DNA from: Bacillus sp. ZZV12-4809
GTDB taxonomy: Bacteria; Bacillota; Bacilli; Bacillales; Cytobacillaceae
Direction: 5' to 3'
DNA length: 64,000 bases
NCBI RefSeq assembly: GCF_009849585.1
Contig: NZ_VCRN01000008.1
Span: forward strand, 118,808-182,807
Shown here: positions 38,833 through 48,515 of the stretch, in pieces
Numbering within the stretch: the stretch's first letter is position 1
Layout of the letters: each line of letters begins with the position of its first letter
Notes under the pieces: model-generated
The model's input: the letters and a program-made list of their open reading frames with translations, nothing else
Told to the model about the DNA's origin: nothing
Database searches by the model: none
Position numbers and translations under genes: made by a program

Positions 38833-40004
38833 TAAAACTCCCTCGCAAATTGCCTTTGCTGATCAACAGAAGCTTTCAATGTTTCAAAACGATCAGAATA
38901 GAACTGATCCACTATAGCTGAAGCAAGTTCCCACGCAATCACATTTTCTGCAACAACGGCAGCGGCTGGCACAGCACAGCTGTCAGAACGCTCTATGCTT
39001 GCTGTGAAGGGTTCTTTTGTTTCAATATCGACACTTTGCAGGGGTTTATAAAGAGTTGGTATTGGCTTCATTACTCCTCTGATGACGATAGGCATCCCCG
39101 TTGACATGCCCCCCTCTAAGCCGCCAAGGCGGTTCGTTTTCCGATAATAGCCTTTATCCGGGTCCCAAGCGATTTCATCATGAACTTCACTTCCTGGCTT
39201 TCTAGCTGCGTCGAAACCTATTCCAAACTCCACACCTTTAAAAGCATTAATGCTCACCATTGCACCAGCAAGCTTCGAATCGAGCTTTCGGTCATAGTGC
39301 ACATAGCTTCCAACTCCCGGAGGCATCCCTTCGACAATAACCTCCACTATTCCGCCAATGGAATCGCCATTTTCCTTTGCGGAATCGATGGCTTCCATCA
39401 TTTTTTGGGCAGCAGCCTGGTCCAGACAGCGAACAGGCGATTCTTCTGTAATTTCCTTTAGTTCCTGAAGTGAAGAATACTCTCTTTGGCCTGAAACAAC
39501 GCCGCCAATTTCAATAACATGTGCTGCAATCTCAATCCCAAGCTCGGAAAGCAGTTTTTTTGCAGCTGCACCGGCAGCCACTCTAACTGTAGTTTCTCTG
39601 GCTGAAGATCGTTCCAAAACATTTCTCATATCCCTGTGCCCATATTTCAAGGCTCCATTTAAATCAGCATGGCCAGGGCGAGGACGGGAGATTTTTCTTT
39701 TCACTTCAGCCTCATCTTCAGGATTAAGAGGGTCCTGGCCCATAATTTTAGTCCAGTGCTTCCAATCATTATTCTCAACAACAAGTGCTACCGGGGATCC
39801 CAGTGTGTAACCATGGCGGATCCCTGCTGTTATTTGAACAGTATCTTTTTCAATTTGCATTCTTCTGCCTCTGCCATATCCTTTTTGGCGTCTGGCAAGC
39901 TCTTCATTAATTTCCGAATCTACAAGCGGCATTCCTGCCGGCAGCCCTTCTATTATAGTGGTCAGCTGCGGTCCGTGAGATTCACCAGATGTAAGATATC
40001 TCAA
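38832..40004 (-). CDS. aroC: Chorismate synthase
   Basis: Final shikimate step, using reduced FMN (aroF in B. subtilis). The TTG start at 40004 gives 390 residues beginning [11 protein letters not shown], eight bases after AAGGGGG; the upstream TTG falls inside the ribosome site. [26 protein letters not shown] and RSDSCAVPA motifs are intact. Confidence 0.95.
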   Translation of the reverse strand: MRYLTSGESHGPQLTTIIEGLPAGMPLVDSEINEELARRQKGYGRGRRMQIEKDTVQITAGIRHGYTLGSPVALVVENNDWKHWTKIMGQDPLNPEDEAEVKRKISRPRPGHADLNGALKYGHRDMRNVLERSSARETTVRVAAGAAAKKLLSELGIEIAAHVIEIGGVVSGQREYSSLQELKEITEESPVRCLDQAAAQKMMEAIDSAKENGDSIGGIVEVIVEGMPPGVGSYVHYDRKLDSKLAGAMVSINAFKGVEFGIGFDAARKPGSEVHDEIAWDPDKGYYRKTNRLGGLEGGMSTGMPIVIRGVMKPIPTLYKPLQSVDIETKEPFTASIERSDSCAVPAAAVVAENVIAWELASAIVDQFYSDRFETLKASVDQQRQFAREF

Positions 40005-40165
40005 AACTCTTTCCCCCTTCAACTCATTAAAGGATTATGTATCAATATAACATAATGATAAATATAAGAATAGATAAAATTGAAAATTCCTATATATTTT
40101 ATTTTTTTTTAGAATGGAGCCATTCTATCACGAATATTTATTTACCGCCAAACGAAAATAGCAAA

Positions 40166-40194
40166 AGAAAAGAGGATGACCAAAAACCATCCTC
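40166..40194 (-). terminator. Terminator of cheR
   Basis: GAGGATG/CATCCTC with a nine-base loop, then TTTTCTTTTG on the minus strand. Between this and the aroC start lies an AT-rich stretch that probably holds the aroC promoter. Confidence 0.75.
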
Positions 40195-40204
40195 CCTGCT
40201 GCTA

Positions 40205-40978
40205 TTATTCTTTTCTATAAAAGAAGGTTTCAGCAGATGCCAGGTGATAACGGCCTGAGTTAAAAATTTGTTCAGTGCTCCCAACAAAGAATATGCCATC
40301 TTTTTTTAAAGCGCCGCTGAATTTATGATATAGCTGATCTTTTGCTTCCTCTGTAAAATAAATAAGAACGTTTCTGCATACAATGAGATCAAACGGACCT
40401 CCAAAATCCTCTGAAAGGAGATTTTGCTTTTTAAAGGTTACTGTCCTTTTTATATCATCGGATATTTTATAGAAACTCCCTTCTTGCTTAAAAAATTTCT
40501 GTCTCATCGTGACAGGAACTTCATTAAGCGAACGCTCAGGATATATCCCCAGCCGCGCTCTTGCCAGTGCATTTTCATCAATATCAGTTGCAGTAATTTT
40601 GATTTGGGGTATCGGCAGCATCTTAGATAAAATCATGGCAATTGTATAGGGTTCTTCACCAGTGGAACAGGCTGCACTCCAGATTTTCAGATTCTTATTT
40701 TGGTCTAATAGTCCAGGCAGGATTTTTTTTTCGAGTACTTCCCATCTTTGGGCATTCCGGTAAAATTCAGAAACATTTATTGTCATCCTGTCCAAAAAAT
40801 CATTCAGCAGTTCTCTATCCTTAACTATTGTGCTAAAAAAACTCCCAAATGATTGAAACCCTTTTTTCTCATAAAGGGATATAAGCCTTCTCTTCATTTG
40901 AGCTTCTTTGTATAGTGATAGATCAATCCCTGTTTTTCTTTTTATATTTTGAATAAATTCCTGATAATCGTCAATCAT
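40205..40978 (-). CDS. cheR: Chemotaxis protein methyltransferase CheR
   Basis: Methylates glutamates on chemoreceptors using S-adenosylmethionine. The 257-residue protein has a helical N-terminal domain (1-70) and a SAM domain with SAACSTGEEPYTIAM near 99-113 and the CRNVLIYF motif. Its place between ndk and aroC matches B. subtilis and indicates a motile organism. Confidence 0.95.
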   Translation of the reverse strand: MIDDYQEFIQNIKRKTGIDLSLYKEAQMKRRLISLYEKKGFQSFGSFFSTIVKDRELLNDFLDRMTINVSEFYRNAQRWEVLEKKILPGLLDQNKNLKIWSAACSTGEEPYTIAMILSKMLPIPQIKITATDIDENALARARLGIYPERSLNEVPVTMRQKFFKQEGSFYKISDDIKRTVTFKKQNLLSEDFGGPFDLIVCRNVLIYFTEEAKDQLYHKFSGALKKDGIFFVGSTEQIFNSGRYHLASAETFFYRKE

Positions 40979-41056
40979 TCTATTTCCCCTCTATAGTTTC
41001 CGGAGAGCTAGTGTTTATTATCTATGCCCATCCAGCTGAAGTATTGAATCCGGTTA

Positions 41057-41085
41057 CAAAAAAAGCACTTGTCATGGACAAGTGC
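41057..41085 (-). terminator. Terminator of ndk
   Basis: GCACTTGTC/GACAAGTGC with an ATG loop and seven T on the minus strand, ten bases past the stop. Confidence 0.9.
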
Positions 41086-41095
41086 TCTTAGAATA

Positions 41096-41542
41096 TTAGT
41101 TAATCCAGTCATTCATTAATTTTTTGTATTCCACTTTTTCTTCTTCTTTGAAGAAAAGGCCAATTTCACGTTCTGCACTTGCAGGTGAATCGGATCCATG
41201 GATTACATTTTTTCCAACGGTAATGCCGAAATCTCCGCGGATTGTTCCAGGAGCAGCATCTTTAGGGTTTGTTGAACCCATCATCTGACGAGCTGTTGCG
41301 ATAACATTTTCGCCTTCCCAAACCATTGCGAAAACCGGTCCGGATGTAATAAAGTCAACAAGCTCTCCAAAGAACGGACGCTCTTTATGCTCTCCATAAT
41401 GCTCTTCAGCAAGTTCCTGGCTGATGCTCATCAGCTTGCCGCCTACTAGCTGAAAGCCTTTCTTTTCAAAACGGGAAACGATTTCCCCAATTAGATTGCG
41501 CTGTACACCGTCTGGTTTAACCATTAAAAAAGTTCTTTCCAT
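41096..41542 (-). CDS. ndk: Nucleoside diphosphate kinase
   Basis: Balances NTP pools by phosphate transfer through a catalytic histidine. At 148 residues it has [13 protein letters not shown] and the active-site HGSD motif (H115) with the SAEREI helix. TTAGGAGTG precedes the ATG. It has its own promoter and terminator. Confidence 0.97.
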   Translation of the reverse strand: MERTFLMVKPDGVQRNLIGEIVSRFEKKGFQLVGGKLMSISQELAEEHYGEHKERPFFGELVDFITSGPVFAMVWEGENVIATARQMMGSTNPKDAAPGTIRGDFGITVGKNVIHGSDSPASAEREIGLFFKEEEKVEYKKLMNDWIN

Positions 41543-41592
41543 TGATTTCCACTCCTAAAACTTATGTATAGTTATAATGTTAATCCACGAAA

Positions 41593-41621
41593 ATATTATC
41601 ATTGTTTTGAAAATTTAGCAA
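41593..41621 (-). promoter_or_regulatory. SigA-type promoter of ndk
   Basis: TTGCTA (41621-41616), a 17-base spacer, TATT-rich -10 TAATAT (41598-41593), about 50 bases before the start. Confidence 0.55.
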
Positions 41622-41690
41622 CAGAAATTTGGAAGCGCTTTTAATTTTTAGCTGTTTTACAGTTTTTTTCTAATTGCATTATATTTCTGA

Positions 41691-41860
41691 GTTGATTGCA
41701 GCGGATAGTGTGAGAAAATGCAAACTTCGTGCGATGTGTACTCAAGAAAGCTTATTCAAGGTCCTGCGGGGCAGCTGGACAGGTAACCCTGGCAAGGCGC
41801 TTTACGTTTAGGGGGATTGTCTCGCGGTTAGCTGAACATTCTATAGCGGAAATTAACAGA
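41691..41860 (+). repeat. GTTGATT...AATTAAC intergenic repeat, longest copy
   Basis: Begins GTTGATTGCAGCGGA and ends AGCGGAAATTAACAG, an imperfect inverted pair. Core segments CCTGCGGGGCAGC, TGGACAGGT and CAAGGCGC match the repeat type known from many Bacillaceae. It fills the gap 41622-41897 between ndk and hepT. Confidence 0.65.
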
Positions 41861-41897
41861 TTACATTAATAAGCAATAAATTTAAACTCCTAAAACA

Positions 41898-41931
41898 TAA
41901 ATTGCCGACACTTTGGAAGAGTGCCGGCAAT
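41898..41931 (-). terminator. Terminator of hepT
   Basis: ATTGCCGACACT pairs with AGTGCCGGCAAT around a seven-base loop, then TTTATGTTTT on the minus strand. Confidence 0.8.
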
Positions 41932-41943
41932 TTATATAGGTGA

Positions 41944-42906
41944 TTAAAATTTTCTTTTGCCTATGAATTTTGCAATATCCCGCAAGGCTTTCTTAGACCT
42001 GGAATGAGGCAGCTCTTCGAGTACCCCTAGGGCTTTTTGCAGATATTTATCACTGATTTGCAGAGAGTTTTCAATGGCGCCTGAGTCTTTCACCAAGGTA
42101 ATTATTTTCTCAATATCACTTCGATCAGTTCCCTCGTGAACTCTCCTTATTTGTTCGGAGATTCTATTATCCTCCATTGCCAATAAAGCAGGAAGCGTAA
42201 TATTTCCCTGATGCAGATCTCCTCCTGCAGGCTTGCCAAGTTCTTTTTCTGTTCCCACAAAATCCAGGACATCGTCTATGATCTGATAGGACATTCCCAC
42301 AAAATAGCCGAATTTAAAAAGTTTTTTATGTATATCTTCTTCTACATTAGCCGCAATCCCGCCAAGCTGGCAGCTCACGGCAATCAGCATGGCTGTTTTT
42401 CTTTTTATTCTTCGGAAATATGTCCTGAGATTCTGATCATAGTTGTACTTATCTTTAATTTGCTCTATTTCGCCAATACACAGCTCCACAAGTGTATGAG
42501 AGAGAATTTTATGTGCATGCGGATTTTCCACATTTGTTATTAATTCCAGTGCGCGCGCAAAAATATAATCACCGGTATACATGGCAATTTTATTATCCCA
42601 TTTTGCTTTAATCGTAGGCTGACCGCGGCGAAGTTCTGCATCATCAATAACATCATCATGGACAAGTGACGCCATATGGATTAGCTCCAGTGATACAGCT
42701 ACGTTTTTAATTTTATCAATATCGTATTCTCCGAACTTCGCAGCCAGCAAAACGAAAACAGGCCGGATTCTTTTCCCCCCGGCCTGAAGCAGATGCAGGG
42801 AAGCCTGATGCAATAGGGGAGACTCAGCCTTAATCGTCTCCTCCAGCTCGTTCTCTATAAGATTTAAATCTGAATTTAAAAATGAATACATCATTTTCAA
42901 TTTCAT
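41944..42906 (-). CDS. hepT: Heptaprenyl diphosphate synthase component II
   Basis: Catalytic subunit building the C35 side chain of menaquinone-7. The 320-residue trans-prenyltransferase has the first aspartate motif DDVIDDAELRRG (about 79-90), GGKRIRP, and the second motif DDVLDF. It acts with HepS, encoded two genes upstream, in the conserved hepS-menH-hepT order. Confidence 0.95.
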   Translation of the reverse strand: MKLKMMYSFLNSDLNLIENELEETIKAESPLLHQASLHLLQAGGKRIRPVFVLLAAKFGEYDIDKIKNVAVSLELIHMASLVHDDVIDDAELRRGQPTIKAKWDNKIAMYTGDYIFARALELITNVENPHAHKILSHTLVELCIGEIEQIKDKYNYDQNLRTYFRRIKRKTAMLIAVSCQLGGIAANVEEDIHKKLFKFGYFVGMSYQIIDDVLDFVGTEKELGKPAGGDLHQGNITLPALLAMEDNRISEQIRRVHEGTDRSDIEKIITLVKDSGAIENSLQISDKYLQKALGVLEELPHSRSKKALRDIAKFIGKRKF

Positions 42907-42986
42907 TGCTTACTCACCCAGCTTATCGATCCCGTCTGATCTATTCTCTATCTACCACGAGAAACATACAGAACAAGTTATTATTT

Positions 42987-43688
42987 TTATTTCGTCCCAA
43001 TGTGTACGGCAGCCACTCCGCCACTATATGGCTTAAATGTAACGTTTTTAAACCCTGCTTCTTCAAACATTCCTGCAAGTTCTTTCATGCCGGGAAAGTC
43101 TCTTGCTGATTCCTGCAGCCAGGAATATTCATTAAAGCTTTTGGCAAAAAGCTTTCCGAACACAGGCATAATGAAGCGGAAGTAGAAATAATATGCCTGT
43201 TTGTATCCGAACAGAGTTGGCTGAGAAGTCTCCAGACACACTGCTAAGCCGCCCGGCTTTACAACACGGTGCATTTCTTTTAACACCTGAAGATAATCCG
43301 GAACGTTACGCAGGCCAAAACCGATTGTAACATAATCGAAGGAATTGTCAGCAAAAGGAAGCTCCATTGCATTGCCATGCACAAGCTCAACTTGCTTGAG
43401 TTTCCGCTCCTTGATTTTTTCCTCGCCGATTTTCAGCATGTTTTTGCTGAAATCCAAGCCTACCACTTTACCGCTTTCACCTACAGCTTCAGCAAGCGCA
43501 ATAGACCAGTCGGCAGTACCGCAGCATACATCAAGAGCTTTTGAACCTTTTTGAACATTCATCTTTTTCATTGTATCTTTGCGCCATCTTAAATGCTGCT
43601 GAAAACTGATAACTGAATTCATTTTATCGTAGTTGCCATAAATCTTTTCAAATACACTATGGACACGTTCTTCTTTTGATTGCTGCAT
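42987..43688 (-). CDS. menH: Demethylmenaquinone methyltransferase
   Basis: Methylates demethylmenaquinone in the last step of menaquinone synthesis (also called ubiE/menG). The 233-residue protein has the SAM-binding [12 protein letters not shown] motif and [14 protein letters not shown] chose the ATG at 43688, following GAAGGAT that overlaps the hepS stop; the TTG at 43709 lies within hepS. Confidence 0.94.
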   Translation of the reverse strand: MQQSKEERVHSVFEKIYGNYDKMNSVISFQQHLRWRKDTMKKMNVQKGSKALDVCCGTADWSIALAEAVGESGKVVGLDFSKNMLKIGEEKIKERKLKQVELVHGNAMELPFADNSFDYVTIGFGLRNVPDYLQVLKEMHRVVKPGGLAVCLETSQPTLFGYKQAYYFYFRFIMPVFGKLFAKSFNEYSWLQESARDFPGMKELAGMFEEAGFKNVTFKPYSGGVAAVHIGTK

Positions 43689-43692
43689 ATTT

Positions 43693-44502
43693 TTATCCTT
43701 CTTCCACAAAAGTTTTAGCCACAGACTGATTATTATTGAAAATGCAGTGTATACGCTTCTCTAATAATTCATTTGCTATAGGAAATTTCAGCAGTGATTG
43801 ATCGACAATATTTCTTGAAAAATCGATATACCTGTCACAAATGAGGATCAGATAATTCCGCTGCTCAGCAGACATCTCCTTCACTTTTGGGAAAGTCAGC
43901 TTTTTAAGCGCTTCAAAAACAACTGAGGTGCCTTCTTTCATGAACTGCTGCTTTTCCAAAATTAGACGCTTAATGAATAAAAGATTGGAAATTACATCTT
44001 TCCATGCCGCTTTGCTGAATGCGTCAGCCAGTTTTTCAAAAAGTGCAGCCTCTATTTTCCTGACTGAATTCATCAGACTGTCTACCGCTTCAGGGGTTTT
44101 CTGATATAACGAAATTTTATGCTCATTTACATCTTTAATCCCATCTGCAAAGGCTCTGATCATTCGGATATCATCAAAAGCCGCCAGAATCTTGTAATAT
44201 AATCCGCTGTAATAAACACCTGCAAGGACAGTAAGCTGTCTATGTTTAAGACCTTTGTCTTCAGATTCATCATTTTTAACAAGTTCATGGGTATCAAGGG
44301 CGATTTGGATAAGCATTGCAGTTACCGCATATTTTTCTGCTTTTGAGTCAGGTATCTCCACATCATCGAGTAAAGAGATAAAAAGCAGAAGCTTGTCTTC
44401 ATCAATTACAGGTGAGTCAATGTACCTGAGCAGATAAGGGTGGTTTACTTTTTTTTCAATCTGTTCTTTCACATCTGCTAATTTAATCTTCACATCATGC
44501 AT
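43693..44502 (-). CDS. hepS: Heptaprenyl diphosphate synthase component I
   Basis: Non-catalytic partner of HepT that sets chain length. The 269-residue helical protein has [21 protein letters not shown] and [16 protein letters not shown], conserved in HepS. The ATG at 44502 follows AAGGGTG; the upstream open frame shows no homology. The 192-bp gap to mtrB contains a weak CGGG/CCCG hairpin that may end mtrB transcripts. Confidence 0.92.
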   Translation of the reverse strand: MHDVKIKLADVKEQIEKKVNHPYLLRYIDSPVIDEDKLLLFISLLDDVEIPDSKAEKYAVTAMLIQIALDTHELVKNDESEDKGLKHRQLTVLAGVYYSGLYYKILAAFDDIRMIRAFADGIKDVNEHKISLYQKTPEAVDSLMNSVRKIEAALFEKLADAFSKAAWKDVISNLLFIKRLILEKQQFMKEGTSVVFEALKKLTFPKVKEMSAEQRNYLILICDRYIDFSRNIVDQSLLKFPIANELLEKRIHCIFNNNQSVAKTFVEEG

Positions 44503-44781
44503 GCCATCACCCTTGTTTCCCCTTAATTTTCTTTTTCCAGCCGCTATTTCTCTCGTGATTACTGCACAAAGAGAACGGATACAAAACATCTAACACATTC
44601 TTATCTATTTTTAGCCAATTGATTGGTTCCTATTAAATATAAAACGGGCAAAAAAAGCCTTTTACCCGGTATCTTGTATTAAAGATAATTAATCAAGCAG
44701 AGACAATTATATCATAAATGACAGGAACATGTCAGGACATTATCTTATGAAAATATTCAGCCCTTTAATTCCAGCGGAAAT

Positions 44782-45018
44782 CTATTTCTTAGACTCACTT
44801 TCAAGCTCTCCATAGCTTGTCATAATCCTTGCATTTCCCCTGATCTTAATCGCAGAAGTATGCTCTGTAAATTGCGCAATCATTACTTCTCCCTGATCAA
44901 GTTTTTCGGAATGGTGAAATCTTGTATCAGATCCTCTTGTTAACCCAATAACATTAACACCGTCTTCTTTGGCCTTTATCACAATATAATCATTTGCTGA
45001 CGGATTTTTCTTTTCCAT
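44782..45018 (-). CDS. mtrB: TRAP, trp RNA-binding attenuation protein
   Basis: Tryptophan-activated 11-subunit ring that binds NAG triplets in trp leader RNA and stops transcription or translation. The 78-residue protein keeps the RNA-binding residues equivalent to B. subtilis K37, K56 and R58 (here K39, K58, R60) and the tryptophan-pocket stretch [14 protein letters not shown]. It is therefore expected to be functional, although no trp genes lie in the window. A terminator-like hairpin separates it from folE, unlike the compact mtrAB operon of B. subtilis. Confidence 0.96.
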   Translation of the reverse strand: MEKKNPSANDYIVIKAKEDGVNVIGLTRGSDTRFHHSEKLDQGEVMIAQFTEHTSAIKIRGNARIMTSYGELESESKK

Positions 45019-45061
45019 TCATACCATCCTTTGCTAAATGTTGGTGGTTGATAATTTTTTA

Positions 45062-45096
45062 CAAAAAAAGGCTAAAAGTTTTATCTTTCAGCCTTT
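45062..45096 (-). terminator. Terminator or attenuator between folE and mtrB
   Basis: AAAGGCTAAAAG pairs with CTTTCAGCCTTT and is followed by seven T on the minus strand, 40 bases before mtrB. Confidence 0.75.
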
Positions 45097-45140
45097 GACT
45101 TGTTTATTCCCTGAACTTAATTGATGAACAGAGTTCATAT

Positions 45141-45707
45141 TTATTGTTTTATCAGCGAAAGGACTTCAGCACGAGCTCTTGCATCCTCTGCTAATACACC
45201 TCTTACTGCTGATGTTACCGTTTTAGAACCCGGCTTTTTAACTCCGCGCATTGTCATGCACATATGTTCAGCTTCCACAACAACCATCACACCATGCGGT
45301 TCAAGCTTTTCCAGGATGGCGTTAGCGACAGTAGATGTAATGCGTTCCTGAAGCTGAGGGCGTTTTGCAACAGCTTCTACTGCTCTGGCGAGTTTGCTTA
45401 AACCTGTTACTCTGCCGCCTTTCGGAATGTACGCCACATGGGCAACACCAAAGAATGGGACGAGATGATGTTCACACATAGAGTAGAATGGAATATCTTT
45501 AACTAATACAAGTTCTTCATGGTCTTCGCCAAATACTGTTTCAAAGTATTCTTTAGGATCCTGGTTAAGCCCCATAAAAACCTCTTCATACATTTTCGCG
45601 ACTCGCTTTGGTGTATCAAGAAGTCCTTCACGATTCGGGTCTTCACCGATTGCTTCCAATATTAAACGCACCGCATCTTCTATCTGGGCACGATTTACCT
45701 CTGCCAT
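45141..45707 (-). CDS. folE: GTP cyclohydrolase I
   Basis: First step of folate synthesis (mtrA in B. subtilis). The 188-residue protein has the zinc ligands in [12 protein letters not shown] and HMCMTMRG, with the TSAVRG C-terminal loop. The ATG at 45707 follows TTAGGAGG; the longer frame start is not supported. Confidence 0.96.
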   Translation of the reverse strand: MAEVNRAQIEDAVRLILEAIGEDPNREGLLDTPKRVAKMYEEVFMGLNQDPKEYFETVFGEDHEELVLVKDIPFYSMCEHHLVPFFGVAHVAYIPKGGRVTGLSKLARAVEAVAKRPQLQERITSTVANAILEKLEPHGVMVVVEAEHMCMTMRGVKKPGSKTVTSAVRGVLAEDARARAEVLSLIKQ

Positions 45708-45750
45708 AATTATGCCTCCTAAGTAATAACACTGTGGTAATAATATTTTC

Positions 45751-45779
45751 ATATTAGCATAACGCCCTCATTCAGGCAA
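45751..45779 (-). promoter_or_regulatory. SigA-type promoter of folE
   Basis: TTGCCT (45779-45774), a 17-base spacer, TAATAT (45756-45751) with an upstream TG, about 44 bases before the start. Confidence 0.6.
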
Positions 45780-45852
45780 AACTGAAACCTCTTCCCGGGA
45801 GCAAAATAAAATACCTGAAATAGGGTCAATCTTCTGCTTAAAATGCCAAAAG

Positions 45853-45881
45853 AAAAAACCGCGAATAATTCGCGGTTTTTT
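45853..45881 (-). terminator. Terminator of hbs
   Basis: AAAAAACCGCGAA/TTCGCGGTTTTTT with a TAA loop, a strong intrinsic terminator. Confidence 0.92.
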
Positions 45882-45915
45882 GCTCAAGCATAAGCTTTAA
45901 GCACTTGTATGTAGA

Positions 45916-46188
45916 TTATTTAACTGCATCTTTAAGCGCTTTGCCTGGTTTGAAAGCAGGAACTTTGCTTGCAGCGATTTCGATTTCTTCACCAGTTTGC
46001 GGGTTGCGTCCTTTGCGGGCAGCACGTTCGCGAACTTCAAAGTTTCCGAAACCGATTAGTTGTACCTTATCACCATTTTTCAAAGCATCTAAGATTGTAT
46101 CGAAAACAGCATCAACTGCTTTAGTCGCGTCTTTTTTAGAAAGTTCGCCAGCTTCAGCAACTGCGTTAATTAGTTCTGTTTTGTTCAT
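45916..46188 (-). CDS. hbs: DNA-binding protein HU
   Basis: Abundant nucleoid protein that bends and coats DNA; essential in B. subtilis. The 90-residue protein begins [20 protein letters not shown] and carries the beta-arm around [11 protein letters not shown]. The ATG at 46188 follows GGGAGGAGGTG. Two well-formed promoters lie far upstream, giving long leaders as known for B. subtilis hbs. Confidence 0.97.
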   Translation of the reverse strand: MNKTELINAVAEAGELSKKDATKAVDAVFDTILDALKNGDKVQLIGFGNFEVRERAARKGRNPQTGEEIEIAASKVPAFKPGKALKDAVK

Positions 46189-46306
46189 GCCTTTCACCTC
46201 CTCCCAAATATGGATAAAACCCAGTAAAATAAGATTCCTTACATACATTTGTAAACAAAATTACTGAATTCTATACGTTATGGCGTGTTTTTGTTTAACA
46301 AGCCTT

Positions 46307-46335
46307 ATATTAAATGATTAATTGAGATTTTTCAA
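46307..46335 (-). promoter_or_regulatory. SigA-type promoter of hbs, proximal
   Basis: TTGAAA (46335-46330), a 17-base spacer, TAATAT (46312-46307), about 115 bases before hbs. Confidence 0.65.
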
Positions 46336-46350
46336 TCAAAAACTCATTAT

Positions 46351-46373
46351 AAACCCTTTAAAAATAAGGGTTT
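46351..46373. other. Hairpin between the two hbs promoters
   Basis: AAACCCTT/AAGGGTTT around a seven-base loop. It lies just upstream of the proximal promoter and would be within transcripts from the distal one. Confidence 0.5.
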
Positions 46374-46401
46374 TAGCCGCCATAACGGTAATTCTGTTAA
46401 A

Positions 46402-46430
46402 AGATTATCACAATCAAATGCTGTTATCAA
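46402..46430 (-). promoter_or_regulatory. SigA-type promoter of hbs, distal
   Basis: TTGATA (46430-46425), a 17-base spacer, TAATCT (46407-46402). The remaining gap up to the spoIVA terminator shows no gene. Confidence 0.6.
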
Positions 46431-46656
46431 GAATATTTCATGATTTAATGGGAATCTTTTCTTCTTTGCAACATATTTGTAACACGCTGACCTGATTTTT
46501 ATACCCTTAACGCGCTGGCTGAAACATAATTTTTCTAGATTGCAGGGTTGGCACATACATAAGAACAGCTGGGTTCGGACTCAAAGTTTTGGATTTGGCT
46601 TCTTTTAGGTCCTAAACTGGCTCAGGTTCAGAAACTGAAACTCACTTCTCCTGCAA

Positions 46657-46682
46657 TAAAAAAAAGACTCCAAAAGGAGCCT
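46657..46682 (-). terminator. Terminator of spoIVA
   Basis: GACTCC/GGAGCC with an AAAA loop and a run of nine T on the minus strand. Confidence 0.85.
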
Positions 46683-46685
46683 TCA

Positions 46686-48164
46686 TTACAGGATTATCGC
46701 AATTAACCCTCCTGAGCCTTCGTTGATAATTCTTTCTAAAGTCTCTTTTAGTTTATATCTTGCATTTTCAGGCATCAGGGACAGTTTTGCCTGAATTCCC
46801 TCTCTGACAATGGAGCTGAGGCTCCGTCCAAAGATGTCGGAGTTCCAGATTGAAAGCGGATCATCTTCAAAGTCCTGCATCAGGTAGCGGACGAGTTCTT
46901 CGCTTTGCTTTTCTGTTCCGATAATTGGAGAGAATTCAGATTCCACATCTACTTTTATCATATGAATAGATGGAGCAACTGCTTTAAGCCTTACACCAAA
47001 GCGTGATCCATGGCGTGTGATCTCCGGTTCATCGAGGCTCATATCAGCCAGTGAAGGAGCAGCAATGCCATAGCCTGTTTGCTTTACCATTCTCAATGCA
47101 TCGGAAATTTGATCATACTCTGCTTTTGCATGGGCAAATTCCTGCATCAGCTCGAGCAAGTGGTCTTTTCCGCGGATTTCAACACCAACTATCTCTTTCA
47201 ATACCTCATCATAAAGATCGTCCGGCGCATATAAGTCAATTTCGGCTACACCCTGCCCCATTTCAATTCCTGCAAGGCCTGCCCGGTCAATGAATTCAAA
47301 GTCGCTGAATTGATGGACCACACGGTCTACATCTCTCAGTCTCTTAATATCCTTAACCGTTTCTTTAACTGCTTCCTGATAGCTCTCACGAAGCCAGTGA
47401 TCTTCATGCAGCACCATCACCCAGCTTGGAAGATTCACATTGACTTCCAGTACCGGGAACTCGTAGAGTGCTTCACGCATAACATTTAATACATCCGATT
47501 CCCTCATGCCTTCTACACTCATGGCAAGGACTGGGATGTCATATTTTTCAGCAAGATCATTTCTCAGGGCATCCGTATTAGGGTGGTGAGGCTGCACACT
47601 GTTAATGATCATGATAAATGGTTTGCCAACTTCCTTTAATTCTTCAATAACCCTTTCTTCGGCTTCCAGGTAATTCGCACGCGGTATTTCCCCGATTGTT
47701 CCGTCAGTTGTTATTACCACTCCGATTGTGGAATGCTCCTGGATCACCTTTCTTGTTCCTATCTCAGCAGCTTCGTGAAAAGGAATCGGCTCTTCATACC
47801 AAGGGGTATTGATCATTCTCGGGCCGTTTTCGTCTTCGTACCCCTTCGCCCCCGGCACTGTATATCCCACACAGTCCACAAGCCTGATATTTACATCCAG
47901 CCCTTCTGCTACATGAACGGTAGCAGCCTGGTTAGGGACAAATTTCGGTTCTGTTGTCATAATGGTCTTGCCGGCAGCACTTTGCGGAAGCTCATCCTGT
48001 GTGCGTGCACGTTCTGCTTCGTTCTCCATATTTGGAAGTACAACCAATTCCATAAACTTTTTTATAAATGTAGATTTGCCGGTGCGAACTGCCCCAACTA
48101 CTCCGAAATATATATCGCCGCCAGTTCTTTCGGCAATATCTTTAAAAATATCAACCTTTTCCAA
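46686..48164 (-). CDS. spoIVA: Stage IV sporulation protein A, spore-coat base ATPase
   Basis: Mother-cell ATPase that polymerises on the forespore surface as the base of the coat. The 492-residue protein keeps the Walker A loop GAVRTGKST (about 25-33) and the family C-terminal region ending GGLIAIIL needed for localisation. A good ribosome site precedes the ATG and a SigE-type promoter lies upstream. Confidence 0.97.
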   Translation of the reverse strand: MEKVDIFKDIAERTGGDIYFGVVGAVRTGKSTFIKKFMELVVLPNMENEAERARTQDELPQSAAGKTIMTTEPKFVPNQAATVHVAEGLDVNIRLVDCVGYTVPGAKGYEDENGPRMINTPWYEEPIPFHEAAEIGTRKVIQEHSTIGVVITTDGTIGEIPRANYLEAEERVIEELKEVGKPFIMIINSVQPHHPNTDALRNDLAEKYDIPVLAMSVEGMRESDVLNVMREALYEFPVLEVNVNLPSWVMVLHEDHWLRESYQEAVKETVKDIKRLRDVDRVVHQFSDFEFIDRAGLAGIEMGQGVAEIDLYAPDDLYDEVLKEIVGVEIRGKDHLLELMQEFAHAKAEYDQISDALRMVKQTGYGIAAPSLADMSLDEPEITRHGSRFGVRLKAVAPSIHMIKVDVESEFSPIIGTEKQSEELVRYLMQDFEDDPLSIWNSDIFGRSLSSIVREGIQAKLSLMPENARYKLKETLERIINEGSGGLIAIIL

Positions 48165-48231
48165 GTGATCCCCTCCTGAAATCTTGAGTTAATGGGATAA
48201 TATTATCCTATCTATTATGTTTGGACATTAT

Positions 48232-48263
48232 ATGTGTATGATGTTGTCCTACATTGTTATGAC
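48232..48263 (-). promoter_or_regulatory. SigE-type promoter of spoIVA
   Basis: Minus strand GTCATAAC (48263-48256), a 15-base spacer and CATACACAT (48240-48232) fit the SigE consensus. Further upstream in the gap are two hairpins, ACAGG/CCTGT near 48289-48317 and TGAAATGG/CCATTTCA near 48349-48373, of unknown role. Confidence 0.6.
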
Positions 48264-48461
48264 AGTTTTTTTTCTTTTTACCCCCCTAACAGGAAAGTGC
48301 ACCGCACCTGTCAGTCCAGCTGAAAAATTCTCCAATCATATGACAGTCTGAAATGGACAGCAGGCCATTTCAAATTTCCTTTTTTATTTTTAAACTCCCC
48401 TGCTCCTTTATTTCTTTGCCTTTATGCTTTTAGTCATTAGTTGAAGAGTGGTTATAAAAGT

Positions 48462-48513
48462 ATATAAAAAAATAACCCTTCTCCTACAATATATTTTGCA
48501 GGAGAAGGGTTAT
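48462..48513 (-). terminator. Terminator of yphF
   Basis: ATAACCCTTCTCCT/AGGAGAAGGGTTAT, a 14-bp stem, then TATTTTTTTAT on the minus strand. Confidence 0.9.
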
Positions 48514-48515
48514 GA

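Noticed and set aside
46347..46556. 69-aa minus-strand frame upstream of hbs
   Set aside because: It overlaps the distal hbs promoter and a hairpin and has no ribosome site or recognisable protein character.
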